From contig NZ_JACSCH020000014.1 in the NCBI RefSeq assembly GCF_014451325.2, positions 211,743 through 275,742 on the forward strand: a DNA stretch of 64,000 nt, given 5' to 3'. Made by a program: the position numbers and the translations under genes. The notes under the pieces were generated by a model. The model searched no databases. It worked only from the letters and a program-made list of their open reading frames with translations, and had not been told where the DNA came from. This document shows, piece by piece, positions 39,216 through 47,622 of this stretch; positions within the stretch are counted from its first letter, which is position 1, and every line of letters starts with the position of its first letter. This stretch comes from Streptomyces sp. CB02980. GTDB taxonomy: Bacteria; Actinomycetota; Actinomycetes; Streptomycetales; Streptomycetaceae.

Positions 39216-42200
39216 ATGCCACCCACACGCCTGTCGACACGCGCACGATCACTGGTCATCGGAGCCGTTCTGCTCGCACTGCCGGCGGTCACGGTCACAC
39301 CGTCGGTCGCCGCCGCCGACGAACGCCCCAGGGCCCGAGAAGAAGCAGCCGTCGCCCAGGAGCAGCCGGATCGGCCCTACCCGAACATCGACGTACGCGG
39401 GAACAAGCGCCTCGCACCCACCGCCGGACAGCTGCGCGCCGCGCAGGAGCTCGACGGCACGGCCGTCCGCTGGGGCCGGTTCGGCACACCCAGGCTGCTC
39501 ACCCCGCAGGGACGTACCACCCTCACCGCCGCCGGCACCACCGTCGACCCGCGCACGCTCGCGCTGGACCACATACGTGACCACGCGGCCCTCTACGGGC
39601 TCTCCGCCGCCGAGTTGGACGCCCTCACCGTCGTCAGGTCGTACCGCACGGAGCACAACGGCGTACGGCACGTCTTCATCGGCCAGAGCGACCGTGGGGT
39701 CCCCGTCCACGGCGCCCGCCTCTCGGTCGCCGTCGACAAGGCCGGCCGTATCCTCACCGCCACCGGAAGCCTGGTCCCGGGCGCCCGCGCCACCGGGAAG
39801 GCCGTGCTCGGCAAGGCCGCCGCGCTCGACCGGGCCGCGGCCTCCGTCGGCACCGACAGCGTCTCCGGCGCCCGGTCCGACTCCCGGACCGGCACCCCCG
39901 CCACGGCCGCCACCATCGCCACTGCGACCCGCGTCACCTTCCCGCTCGCCGACGGCACCGCCCGCCCCGCCTGGCGGACCACCCTCACCGCCAACAACGG
40001 CCACCTGTACGACATCGTCGTCGACGCCGAGACCGGCAGGGTCCTCCAGCGCACCGACCTGACCAGCGACGAGGGTCCCGAGGGTCGCGTCCACACCGAC
40101 CAGAACCCCACCCTGGGCAGCGCGACGACCGTCCCCTTCAGCGGCCTCGGCCGCTCCTGGGTCACCGGCCGGGTCACCACCGGCAACAACGGCGAGGTCT
40201 CCCACGACCCCGACGGCCAGGAGGCGCTGGGCCACCAGCCGCAGACCCCGGCCGCCGGAGACCCGGCGTACCAGCACTTCACCTACACCTTCACGGACGC
40301 CTTCCGTACCAGCGGCGGCACCGACCTCACCACCGACCGGGACGCGGTCGTCACCCAGGCCTTCTACTACGCCAACCGCATGCACGACCACCTCTACGCC
40401 CTCGGCTTCGACGAGGCCTCGGGCAACTTCCAGGAGGACAACCTCGGCAACGGAGGCGCCGGCGGCGACCGCGTCCAGGTCTTCGTCGACTTCGACGCCA
40501 ACGGGGACTCCGCCTGCAACGCCGACTTCGCCACCCCCGCCGACGGCCAGAACCCGACCATGCGGCTCTTCGTCGGACGCGCTACCTGCGACAACCACAA
40601 CATCCACCGCGCCATGAACGGCGACACCGTCGCCCACGAGTACAGTCACGGCCTGTCCCACCGCCTCGTTGGCGGCGGCGACATGGGCGACGGCGTCCAG
40701 ACCGGCGCGCTCGGCGAGGGCTGGAGCGACGCCGTGGCCACCTCGCTCTGGAACGACCCGGTGTACGGCGAGTACAACAACGGCCGGGCCACCGGCATAC
40801 GTCGCGTCGCCTACGACAACAGCACCCTCACCTACGGCGACCTCTGCGACGACGGAAGTTGCAGCGTGCACTCCGACGGTGAGATATGGGCGACCACGAT
40901 GTGGGACATGCGGACCGCGCTCGTCGGCGCGTACGGCTACCCCGCCGGCAAGCAGCGGCACGAGCAGCTGATGGTCGACGGCATGAAGATGACCCCGTCC
41001 TCGCCCGACTTCCTGGACGCCCGCGACGGCATCCTCGCCGCCGACCGCGCGAACCACGGCGGCGCCGACCAGTGCCTGCTGTGGGGCGTGTTCGCCCGGC
41101 GGGGCATGGGCGCGAGCGCCGGCTCGCCGAGCCAGGACCAGGCCGAGCCGGCGACCGACTTCCCGGCGAGCTGCCGGCCCACCGCCGACGCGGGCGGGCC
41201 GTACACCACCGCGGAGGGCGCCGACGTACGGCTCGACGCGAGCGGTTCCACCGTGCCCGGTGGCGGCGGCGGTTACAGCTGGGACTTCGACGGCGACGGC
41301 GCCTACGACGACGCGACCGGCGCCGCCCCGCTCTTCGACCGGGTCGGCCGGGACGGCACGTACACGGTCGGCCTGCGCGTCGGCAACGCCGCCGGGGCCG
41401 ACACCGACACGGCGACCGTGACCGTCACCAACGTGGCTCCCTCGGTGAACCTCACCGTCCAGGGCCCGCGCGAGGAGGGCGGCCGACTCACCGTCTCCGG
41501 CACGGTCACCGACCCGGGCTGGCTCGACCCGCTCACCGCCACCATCGACCCCGGCGACGGCAAGCCCGTTCCCCTGACAGGCCGGTCGGAGAACGACCGC
41601 CCCGACGCCACCCTCACCTTCAGCCACCGGATCGCCTTCGGTGACAACGGCACCTTCACCGTGAAGATCTGCGGCAGCGACGACGACACGAGCACCTGCC
41701 GCGAGTCCGAGATCACCGTCGCCGACGTCGACCCGGCCGTCGCCCTCGACAAGACCGGCACCGTGCCGCTCGCCGGCGGCCGGACACTCGTCGTCCACAA
41801 GGGCGAGGAGAAGCGGTACACCGCCCGGATCACCGACCCCGGCAGCGACGACGAGACCATGAGCTGGACCTGGGGCGACGGGACGCCGCCCACCACGACC
41901 ACCTCGCTCGTCAACCCGCCGGACACCGACCCGGCCCGCAGCCCCAGCGTCCAGCCGCGCGACCTGACGGACATTCAACTCCACACGTACACCAAGCCGT
42001 GCCTGTACGACCTGTCCCTCGCGGCGCGCGACGACGACGGAGGCGCGGGGACCGACGGGATGCCCGTCATCGTCCAGGGCAACGCCCCGCTGTCGCTGCT
42101 CGCCGACATCTGGTACGTCACATACCTGACCGGCGACCTCACCGGGCTGGGCAAGGAGACGCTCGACTGCTACCTGAAGATCGTCCGGCACGCGAGCACG

Positions 42201-42503
42201 GTGTTCTCCGAGAAGGTCGACGTGTCCACCCAGGACAAGGCGGCCGGCGTCCTCTTCCTCAACCTGCTCCTGGATCCGAAGCGCTCCCTCGACCGCCAAC
42301 TGCTCGCCGCCTGGCTGAACTTCGCCAACGGTGCGTTCGAAGCGAACGAACTCGTCGACACGGACGGCGATTTGCAGGCGGACACCCCGTTCCTGGAAGC
42401 CGTCCAGAACGCCGAGAGGGTACGCCTCGACCCCCAGGCCACCAAGCAGCGGCTCTCCGCCCAGGCGGCCATCCTCACCTGCATCAACGTCCCGCTGGTA
42501 TGA
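39216..42503 (+). CDS. Secreted M36 (fungalysin-like) metalloprotease with PKD domains
   Basis: A 1095-residue secreted metalloprotease. Signal peptide at 1-33 (RARSLVIGAVLLALPAVTVT); propeptide (FTP-like) with VRSYRTEHNGVRHVFIGQ near 120 to about 300; then the M36 catalytic domain with zinc motif DTVAHEYSHGLSHRL near 472 (HExxH) and the third ligand in GALGEGWSDAVATS near 500. From about 655 come PKD/Ig-like domains: YTTAEGADVRLDASGSTVPG and WDFDGDGAYDD, then VTVTNVAPSVNLTVQGP and a third. The C-terminal 140 residues hold a helical domain (DKAAGVLFLNLLLDPKRSLD). It degrades extracellular protein. The ATG of the next gene overlaps the stop. Confidence 0.92.
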   Translation: MPPTRLSTRARSLVIGAVLLALPAVTVTPSVAAADERPRAREEAAVAQEQPDRPYPNIDVRGNKRLAPTAGQLRAAQELDGTAVRWGRFGTPRLLTPQGRTTLTAAGTTVDPRTLALDHIRDHAALYGLSAAELDALTVVRSYRTEHNGVRHVFIGQSDRGVPVHGARLSVAVDKAGRILTATGSLVPGARATGKAVLGKAAALDRAAASVGTDSVSGARSDSRTGTPATAATIATATRVTFPLADGTARPAWRTTLTANNGHLYDIVVDAETGRVLQRTDLTSDEGPEGRVHTDQNPTLGSATTVPFSGLGRSWVTGRVTTGNNGEVSHDPDGQEALGHQPQTPAAGDPAYQHFTYTFTDAFRTSGGTDLTTDRDAVVTQAFYYANRMHDHLYALGFDEASGNFQEDNLGNGGAGGDRVQVFVDFDANGDSACNADFATPADGQNPTMRLFVGRATCDNHNIHRAMNGDTVAHEYSHGLSHRLVGGGDMGDGVQTGALGEGWSDAVATSLWNDPVYGEYNNGRATGIRRVAYDNSTLTYGDLCDDGSCSVHSDGEIWATTMWDMRTALVGAYGYPAGKQRHEQLMVDGMKMTPSSPDFLDARDGILAADRANHGGADQCLLWGVFARRGMGASAGSPSQDQAEPATDFPASCRPTADAGGPYTTAEGADVRLDASGSTVPGGGGGYSWDFDGDGAYDDATGAAPLFDRVGRDGTYTVGLRVGNAAGADTDTATVTVTNVAPSVNLTVQGPREEGGRLTVSGTVTDPGWLDPLTATIDPGDGKPVPLTGRSENDRPDATLTFSHRIAFGDNGTFTVKICGSDDDTSTCRESEITVADVDPAVALDKTGTVPLAGGRTLVVHKGEEKRYTARITDPGSDDETMSWTWGDGTPPTTTTSLVNPPDTDPARSPSVQPRDLTDIQLHTYTKPCLYDLSLAARDDDGGAGTDGMPVIVQGNAPLSLLADIWYVTYLTGDLTGLGKETLDCYLKIVRHASTVFSEKVDVSTQDKAAGVLFLNLLLDPKRSLDRQLLAAWLNFANGAFEANELVDTDGDLQADTPFLEAVQNAERVRLDPQATKQRLSAQAAILTCINVPLV

Positions 42504-42991
42504 CCGCTCGTATGCCGAGGACGGCACTTCTGCCGCGCGCCGCCGTCGCCCTGCTCCTCGGGGCGGCGGCGGTCGCGTGCGCCGACGACGCCCCGACGGA
42601 GCGGCCGACCCCGCCCGTCCGTACATCGGCCCCGAATCCCACGCCCACGCCCACCCCCGCCCCGGGCTCGACTTCGACGTCGACTCCCGGCCCTGCGACG
42701 ACAACCGTGGTCCCCGCACCGCCCGCTCCGGCCGTCCTCACCCAGGACGACTCCGGGCGCACGGTCACCCTCCCCCTCGGCGACACCACCCGACTGCGCC
42801 TCTCCGGCCGTTGGCGTACGGCCACCCCCACCGTCGACGGCACGGCGATCGTCCTCGTGCCGGTCGACTTCGAGTCCGATCCGGGGTTCCGCGCCTGGGA
42901 CATCCGCGCGGTCGGACCGGGCGAGGCGGTGCTGCGGACGGCCGGGCAGCCGGGCCCGCGGTCGCTGCGGATCACCTTCCGGGTTCGGTGA
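42500..42991 (+). CDS. Small exported protein coupled to the M36 protease
   Basis: A 163-residue exported protein whose ATG overlaps the protease stop (ATGA). The N-terminus has a basic start, a hydrophobic core (AAVALLLGAAAVACADD) and a cysteine at about residue 27, so it may be a lipoprotein, although the lipobox is weak (Ala at -3). A Pro/Thr/Ser linker follows (to about 75), then an all-beta domain with DDSGRTVTLPLGDTTRLRLS near 83 and GEAVLRTAGQPGPRSLRITF near 140. This pattern recalls small Ig-like or chagasin-like inhibitor domains, so it may inhibit or anchor the protease (inference). No other homology comes to mind. Confidence 0.75.
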   Translation: MTARMPRTALLPRAAVALLLGAAAVACADDAPTERPTPPVRTSAPNPTPTPTPAPGSTSTSTPGPATTTVVPAPPAPAVLTQDDSGRTVTLPLGDTTRLRLSGRWRTATPTVDGTAIVLVPVDFESDPGFRAWDIRAVGPGEAVLRTAGQPGPRSLRITFRVR

Positions 42992-43070
42992 GCCTCCGGA
43001 CGACCCGCCGGTGATGACAGAGACCTCCGCATCGGAGCGAGTCGTGGCCGCCGCGCGGGCGGCGGGGCGC

Positions 43071-43370
43071 TCAGCCGCCGGGGGTGATCGCGTCCAGGCC
43101 CTTGGCCAGGTCTTCGGGGTTCATCACCGGCGAGTAGTGGACCTTGGCGTTGAGCTTGAGGAAGAAGGGCTCCGAGATCTTCGGCATCAGCGACGGATCG
43201 GCCATGTCGAAGAAGAGGTACCCCGTCCGGCAGCCGTTCTCGACGGTGAAGTACGCCGCTTCGGGACGGAGCTCCCGGAGGGTCTCCTCGATGATCTTTC
43301 GCAGCGTGCCTTCTCGGATGGCCTCGTTCGAGGCCGGGGTGTCCATCTGGACCTTCAGGAGCATGCGCAT
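43071..43370 (-). CDS. Small conserved protein of unknown function
   Basis: A 99-residue protein (MRMLLKVQMDTPASNEAIRE start). The ATG at 43370 follows AGAGGC. The sequence reads as a small alpha-beta barrel (ferredoxin-like): LLKVQMDTPASNEAIREG, IIEETLRELRPEAAYFTVEN near 28, TGYLFFDMADPSLMPKISE and PFFLKLNAKVHYSPVMNPED near 70. DUF3303-like proteins and dimeric alpha-beta barrel proteins look alike. A role in small-molecule binding is possible; no residue gives it away. It is convergent with the small exported protein gene and lies next to a decayed ArsR gene. Confidence 0.8.
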   Translation of the reverse strand: MRMLLKVQMDTPASNEAIREGTLRKIIEETLRELRPEAAYFTVENGCRTGYLFFDMADPSLMPKISEPFFLKLNAKVHYSPVMNPEDLAKGLDAITPGG

Positions 43371-43460
43371 GATGTCGCTGCCTCTCCCGGCCGGGCGGGC
43401 GCTCCGCTGGCTACGCCCCTGACGCCCGGACGCGCTCAGTTCCAGCGTCCTCCTTCCCCT

Positions 43461-43557
43461 CCGCCGCGACCACTCGGCCGGCGGGGCCGGTCCGGCCGCG
43501 GGTCCCGGCCCGCCGCGACCACTCGGCCGGCGGGGCCGGTCCGGCCGCGGGTCCCGG
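43461..43557. repeat. 49-bp direct repeat (two copies)
   Basis: Two 48-bp identical copies (43461-43508 and 43510-43557) with a period of 49 bp, rich in CCGGCC. It lies in the non-coding gap between the 99-residue protein gene and the VOC gene, next to the ArsR remnant. The period of 49 is out of frame, in line with non-coding sequence. Confidence 0.85.
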
Positions 43558-43594
43558 GGAGCGGGTTCCGCGGGGGCGGGAGGGACCGGTGGCT

Positions 43595-43665
43595 GCTCGC
43601 GTACCAGCCCGGCCCTCTTCAGCACGGCGAGGTGCTCGGAGACGGCCGGACGGCTGAGCGGGGGG
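43595..43665 (-). pseudogene. Remnant of an ArsR-family regulator gene
   Basis: About 24 codons on the minus strand read LSRPAVSEHLAVLKRAGLVR, the recognition helix and wing of an ArsR/SmtB regulator. Upstream of it there is no trace of the LGDPTRLAIL-type start, and downstream the frame turns into proline-rich sequence and the 49-bp repeats. A gene truncated on both sides is the best reading. An intact relative would regulate the adjacent VOC gene or the 99-residue protein. Apart from this and the repeats, the 43371-43770 gap holds nothing. Confidence 0.65.
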
Positions 43666-43770
43666 ACGGTGGGCGCCGCCGACGCGGATCGGTCGGCGCG
43701 CGAGGGGTCGTGTGCGGTGCGAGGCTGAGGGCGTGCCCGGCGTACCCCGGAACCGTGAAAGGCCTTCGCC

Positions 43771-44568
43771 ATGATCACCACCGACTTCGTCCCCGGCTCC
43801 CCCTGCTGGCTCGACCTCGGCGCCCCCGACGTCCCGGCCGCCGCGGCCTTCTACGGCGGTGTGCTCGGGTGGGACTACGAGTCCATGGGGGAGGGGGAGG
43901 ACATGGAAGGCGGGATGTTCCGGAACGACGGAAAGATCGTCGCCGGTCTCGGCAGGCTCACCGAGGCGGGCGCGCGTTCGGCCTGGATGATCTACTACAG
44001 CGTCGCCGACGCGGACGCCACGACCCGGGCCGTGGAGGAGGCCGGCGGCACCGTGCGCGTCGCGCCGATGGACCTCGACGAGTGGGGTCGGATGGCGCAG
44101 TACAGCGACCCGCTGGGAGGCCAGTTCGCCGTCTGGCAGCCGGGTTCGAACAAGGGCGTCGAGCAGGTCGACACGCCGGGCTCGCTGTCCTGGGTCGAGC
44201 TGTACACGAGCGACGCCGCGGCGGCGAAGCAGTTCTACGCCGGCGTCTTCGGCTGGCAGTACAGCGACATGCCGATGCCCGGCGGGGAGGGCACGTACAC
44301 GATCATCACCCCCGCCGGACTGCCCGAGGAGCGCATGCACGGCGGCCTCATGCAGGTGAGCGAGGCGGACCTCGCCCTCGCGCACGGGCGGCCGTACTGG
44401 CACCCCGTCTTCGCCGTCGCCGACTGCGACGCCGCGGTCGCCAGGGTCACCGGGAACGGCGGCAACGTGCAGATGGGGCCGGACGACGCGGAGGGCGTCG
44501 GACGGCTCGCCGTCTGCCTCGACCCGTCGAAGGCCGACTTCGTCGTCCTGGCCCCGCCCGCCGGCTGA
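43771..44568 (+). CDS. VOC-family protein with two glyoxalase-like domains
   Basis: A 265-residue protein of two VOC (glyoxalase/bleomycin resistance) modules. The ATG at 43771 follows GAAAGGC. Module 1 (about 8-120): PCWLDLGAPDVPAAAAFYGG and MAQYSDPLGGQFAVWQPG. Module 2 (about 135-260): LSWVELYTSDAAAAKQFYAG and VCLDPSKADFVVLAPPAG. Each keeps the beta-alpha-beta-beta-beta pattern. Metal-site residues are only partly preserved, so it may bind a drug or a hydroxyl compound and not catalyse. Streptomyces genomes hold many such proteins of unknown substrate. Confidence 0.88.
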   Translation: MITTDFVPGSPCWLDLGAPDVPAAAAFYGGVLGWDYESMGEGEDMEGGMFRNDGKIVAGLGRLTEAGARSAWMIYYSVADADATTRAVEEAGGTVRVAPMDLDEWGRMAQYSDPLGGQFAVWQPGSNKGVEQVDTPGSLSWVELYTSDAAAAKQFYAGVFGWQYSDMPMPGGEGTYTIITPAGLPEERMHGGLMQVSEADLALAHGRPYWHPVFAVADCDAAVARVTGNGGNVQMGPDDAEGVGRLAVCLDPSKADFVVLAPPAG

Positions 44569-44620
44569 ACGGCGGGGGCCGGGGCCGGGGCCGGGGGCCG
44601 GTGGGGCCGGGGCCGCAGGG

Positions 44621-44965
44621 TCAGCGGGCCAACCGGCCTTCCAGCCACTGCAGGACCTCCGGCGTCACCGGGTCGGTGATGTCCGCGAACTCCTCGTGCT
44701 TCTTCAGGAACTTGGCCACGTACGGGCAGACCGGCACGATCCGCATCCCGGAGGCGCGCACGTCGGTCAGGGCCTGCTCGACCAGGATCGCGGCGAGGCC
44801 CTGGCCCGCGTAGGCGTCGTCGATCTCGGTGTGGAAGAAGACGCGCCGGTCGTCGCGGTCGCGATACGACGTGAGGCCGGCGCGCTGGTCGTCGACCAGG
44901 ATCTCGTAGCGGTGGCGGGGGTCGACGCGGCGGACGACGGGGGTGGTTGCTGCCTGGTCGGTCAT
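44621..44965 (-). CDS. GNAT-like N-acetyltransferase (YjdJ-type)
   Basis: A 114-residue small GNAT-fold protein. It has RYEILVDDQRAGLTSYRDRD near 20, HTEIDDAYAGQGLAAILVEQ near 45 (the acetyl-CoA pyrophosphate loop, reading GQGLA) and VPVCPYVAKFLKKHEEFADI near 78, the set seen in YjdJ/GCN5-related short acetyltransferases. The target is unknown. The ATG lies beside the 9-bp repeat region. Confidence 0.88.
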   Translation of the reverse strand: MTDQAATTPVVRRVDPRHRYEILVDDQRAGLTSYRDRDDRRVFFHTEIDDAYAGQGLAAILVEQALTDVRASGMRIVPVCPYVAKFLKKHEEFADITDPVTPEVLQWLEGRLAR

Positions 44966-45005
44966 GACGTGCCTTTCGGGTGCGAAGGGTGCGAAGGGTG
45001 CGTAC

Positions 45006-45086
45006 GGTCCGTGGGGTCCGTGGGGTCCGTGGGGTCCGTGGGGTCCATGGGGTCCATGGGGTCCATGGGGTCCGTGGGGTCCGTGG
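45006..45086 (-). repeat. 9-bp tandem repeat, nine copies
   Basis: Nine copies of GGTCCGTGG or GGTCCATGG in a row (copies 5-7 carry the A), with a degenerate tenth. It fills the gap between the GNAT and pirin genes, and the GNAT promoter must lie within or near it. A period of nine equals no clear helical turn. Copy number may vary between strains. Confidence 0.9.
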
Positions 45087-45113
45087 GGTCTGTGAGGTGC
45101 TGTGGTGCGTGGC

Positions 45114-46037
45114 TCAGGCGCGGGGCGGGTTTCCGCGGGGAGTGAGGGCGGCGTTCGGCAGGACCGGTGCCGGGAGGCGGTCGCCGGGGTAGCCGTCGAC
45201 GTGTCCGAAGCGGTCGGAGGCGCGCTCCCACTCCTCCCTGGCCTCGACGATGTCCTGGTTGCTGCGGCCGATGAAGTTCCACCACATGACGATCTCCTCG
45301 CCGAACGGCGTACCGCCGATGAGGACCGCCCGCGCGCGGCGGTCGGACTCGTTCGTCAGGGTCAGGGTGTCGTGTCCGGTGCCGGCGTAGCCGAGTTCGG
45401 CCGGGCGGAGGAGGGTCCCGGCGAGCCGGACGTCTCCTTCGTCGACGAGCAGACCGTGCTCGTGGGCCGGGTCGACGGGGAGGGCGACCGTGGCGCCGGG
45501 GTCGATGAGGAGCTCGGCGCCGAGGAGCGGGGTGAAGGTGCGCACGGGGGAGGTCTCGCCGGCGAGCGAGCCGAGGAACACCCGGAGTTCCGCGCCGTCG
45601 AGCCGCACCGGCTTCGGGGCGTGGTGCTGGAAGTCGCGGTCGGCGTGGCGGTGTTCGCCGGGCAGCGCCACCCACAGCTGCACCCCGTGCAGGACGGTGG
45701 TCCCGGGGGTGGAGACCTCGGTGTGGCTGATGCCGTGACCGCCGGTCATGAGGTTCAGTTCCCCGGGCCGCACGAACGCGTGGCTGCCCAGGCTGTCGCG
45801 GTGCTCGATCTCCCCGCTGAAGAGCCAGCTCACGGTCTGCAGACCGGTGTGCGGGTGGGGGGCGACGTCCATGCCGCCGGACTCGGCGACCCGGTCGGGG
45901 CCGTAGTGGTCGGCGAAGCACCAGGCGCCGATCAGTGTCCGGGACCGCTGGGGCAGGGTGCGCCGTACGGTCATGGCGCGCGGCCCGCCCAGCGGGACGT
46001 CCCGCGCGGAGAGGATCTCGACCTCCGTGTCGCTCAT
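45114..46037 (-). CDS. Pirin family protein
   Basis: A 307-residue bicupin pirin. The ATG at 46037 has GAGAGGGG upstream; an in-frame extension to 46091 lacks this. The N-terminal cupin holds HPHTGLQTVSWLFSGEIEHR near 70, with the His and Glu that bind iron, and GGHGISHTEVSTPG near 115. The C-terminal cupin begins near 165. Bacterial pirins (YhhW-like) act as quercetinases or as metabolic regulators. The start lies beside a 23-bp palindrome shared with the divergent AhpD-like gene, so the pair may be coregulated under redox stress (inference). Confidence 0.92.
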   Translation of the reverse strand: MSDTEVEILSARDVPLGGPRAMTVRRTLPQRSRTLIGAWCFADHYGPDRVAESGGMDVAPHPHTGLQTVSWLFSGEIEHRDSLGSHAFVRPGELNLMTGGHGISHTEVSTPGTTVLHGVQLWVALPGEHRHADRDFQHHAPKPVRLDGAELRVFLGSLAGETSPVRTFTPLLGAELLIDPGATVALPVDPAHEHGLLVDEGDVRLAGTLLRPAELGYAGTGHDTLTLTNESDRRARAVLIGGTPFGEEIVMWWNFIGRSNQDIVEAREEWERASDRFGHVDGYPGDRLPAPVLPNAALTPRGNPPRA

Positions 46038-46072
46038 GCCCGACCCCTCTCCATCCGTTCTCGTCCAGCGAT

Positions 46073-46095
46073 ATAGTTTTACTTTCAACAACTAT
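46073..46095. promoter_or_regulatory. Palindromic operator between pirin and AhpD-like genes
   Basis: An inverted repeat ATAGTT-N11-AACTAT in an AT-rich patch of the 111-bp gap, followed by a second, CTATG-N6-CATAG, at about 46092. Size and AT-richness suit a MarR or HxlR regulator. TATAGT at 46072-46077 may be a -10 element. Confidence 0.65.
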
Positions 46096-46148
46096 GGATG
46101 ATCATAGCCCCAGAACCCGTGACGCGCACGGATTCCTCGAAGGAGCGC

Positions 46149-46697
46149 ATGGTGAACGACGCGAACAACGACGTGACCGACGTGAACGGCATGACGGACG
46201 GTCGACGGGTCTACCTCGACAAGCAGAGTCCCGCGGCCTACCGGGCGCTGGTCCACACCGCCGACGCCGTCCGCGCGACCGCCGCCGAGGCGGGGCTCGA
46301 CCGGATTCTGGTCGAGCTGGTCAACCTCCGCGTGTCGCAGATCAACGGCTGCGCCTACTGCCTCGACGTCCACACCAGGGCCGCGCTCCGGGCCGGCGAG
46401 ACGACCCGCCGCCTCGGCGTGCTCCCCGCCTGGCGGGACACCGAGCTCTTCACCGCACGGGAACGCGCGGCCCTCGCCCTGGCGGAGGCCACGACCGACC
46501 CGGCGGACGGCCTCGCGCAGGACCGGGCGTACGGCGCGGCGCGCGCGGTCCTGGACGACGAGGAGATCTCGGCGGTGATCTGGGTGGCGATCACCATCAA
46601 CGCGTTCAACCGCGTGTCGATCCTGAGCCGTCATCCCGTACGCGACGCCGCCCCCGTCCCCGTCTCCGCCCCGCTCTCGGTGGACGCTACGGCCTGA
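46149..46697 (+). CDS. Carboxymuconolactone decarboxylase/AhpD-like protein
   Basis: A 182-residue protein of the AhpD-like alkylhydroperoxidase/CMD family. The ATG at 46149 follows GAAGGAG closely; earlier in-frame ATGs add only charged sequence. The core is at 30-150 with SPAAYRALVHTADAVRATAA and the redox motif INGCAYCLDVHTRAALRAG near 80 (C-x2-C plus His), then ERAALALAEATTDP near 118 and VIWVAITINAFNRVSI. It likely reduces peroxides using a thiol pair. Convergent with the YoaK-like gene (11-bp overlap of ends) and divergent from the pirin gene. Confidence 0.9.
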   Translation: MVNDANNDVTDVNGMTDGRRVYLDKQSPAAYRALVHTADAVRATAAEAGLDRILVELVNLRVSQINGCAYCLDVHTRAALRAGETTRRLGVLPAWRDTELFTARERAALALAEATTDPADGLAQDRAYGAARAVLDDEEISAVIWVAITINAFNRVSILSRHPVRDAAPVPVSAPLSVDATA

Positions 46698-47415
46698 CCC
46701 ACGGCGCGTCGGTGGCCGCCAGACGTCTCGTGACGGCGGCGGCCACCACCAGCAGGGCGAGGGCCACCCCCAGGACCACCGCGAGCCCGGCGTCGAGGAG
46801 CAGGGCACCGAAGAGGGCGCCGAGAACCATCGCCAGGACGGACAGGATCCGCCGACCGGGCCGGGGGTCGTCGCCACCGGCCGGGGCGGAGTCCGATGCC
46901 AGTCCGGTCAGCGTCTGGGTCAGCACGGTCGTGGTCAGGTCCGGCACGCCGATGCGGCGGGCCACCGCCGTCTGCATCCCCATGGCGAGGCCGAGGGCGA
47001 CGATCAGGGCGTACCGGCCCGGCGCGCCCACGCTGTCGTGCGCCACGAGGGCGATGACGAGCGCCGCCGCGACGAGCACCGCCTGCAGGGCGAGCGCCGA
47101 GGCGAGCAGCCGCCCGCGGTGTGCGGCGAACCGGGTGCCGAACCGGCCACCCGCCACCGCGCCGACGAGGAACGAGGCCAGGGACACGAGGGAGGCGGGC
47201 GCGGACAGGCCCTCGGCGCCCGCGAGGGCGAAGCCCAGGAGCGCCACGTTGCCGGTCATGTTGGCCACGAAGACCTGCCCGAGCCCCAGAAAGCTCACCG
47301 CGTCCACGAGTCCGGTGACCATGGTCAGCGTCAGCATGAGCGGCGGCAGCGGCCCGTGCCGGTCCCCCTTGGGCGGCACCAGCGTGTGAGCGACGTCGAC
47401 CAGCAGCTTGCGCAT
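46687..47415 (-). CDS. YoaK family (DUF1275) membrane protein
   Basis: A 242-residue membrane protein with six or seven helices. Family blocks are LTLTMVTGLVDAVSFLGLGQ near 28, VFVANMTGNVALLGFALAG near 48, FLVGAVAGGRFGTRFAAHR near 83 and MGMQTAVARRIGVPDLTTT near 145. DUF1275 proteins have no defined role. The 207-bp gap upstream separates it from the divergent small secreted protein gene. Confidence 0.9.
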   Translation of the reverse strand: MRKLLVDVAHTLVPPKGDRHGPLPPLMLTLTMVTGLVDAVSFLGLGQVFVANMTGNVALLGFALAGAEGLSAPASLVSLASFLVGAVAGGRFGTRFAAHRGRLLASALALQAVLVAAALVIALVAHDSVGAPGRYALIVALGLAMGMQTAVARRIGVPDLTTTVLTQTLTGLASDSAPAGGDDPRPGRRILSVLAMVLGALFGALLLDAGLAVVLGVALALLVVAAAVTRRLAATDAPWVRP

Positions 47416-47622
47416 CCCTCGGACACTCCTTCCGCGACGGGGTCCGCGGCCAGGTTCCGAAGCCCTCCTGTGACGTACACCGATTCACTCCCGATCGCGT
47501 GCGTCGCCACGCCGGAGCGGTCCGCGCACCGTGTCGCGGCCCGCATCCCGTCGGTGGTGCCGTCGGGCGGTGTGGGAGGGGTGCGGCCGTGTCCGTCGGC
47601 GGGGGCGGGGCGTTGTGAGGGT

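Noticed and set aside
39249..42719. 1156-codon minus-strand frame over the M36 protease
   Set aside because: Antisense shadow of a protein with signal peptide and HExxH motif.
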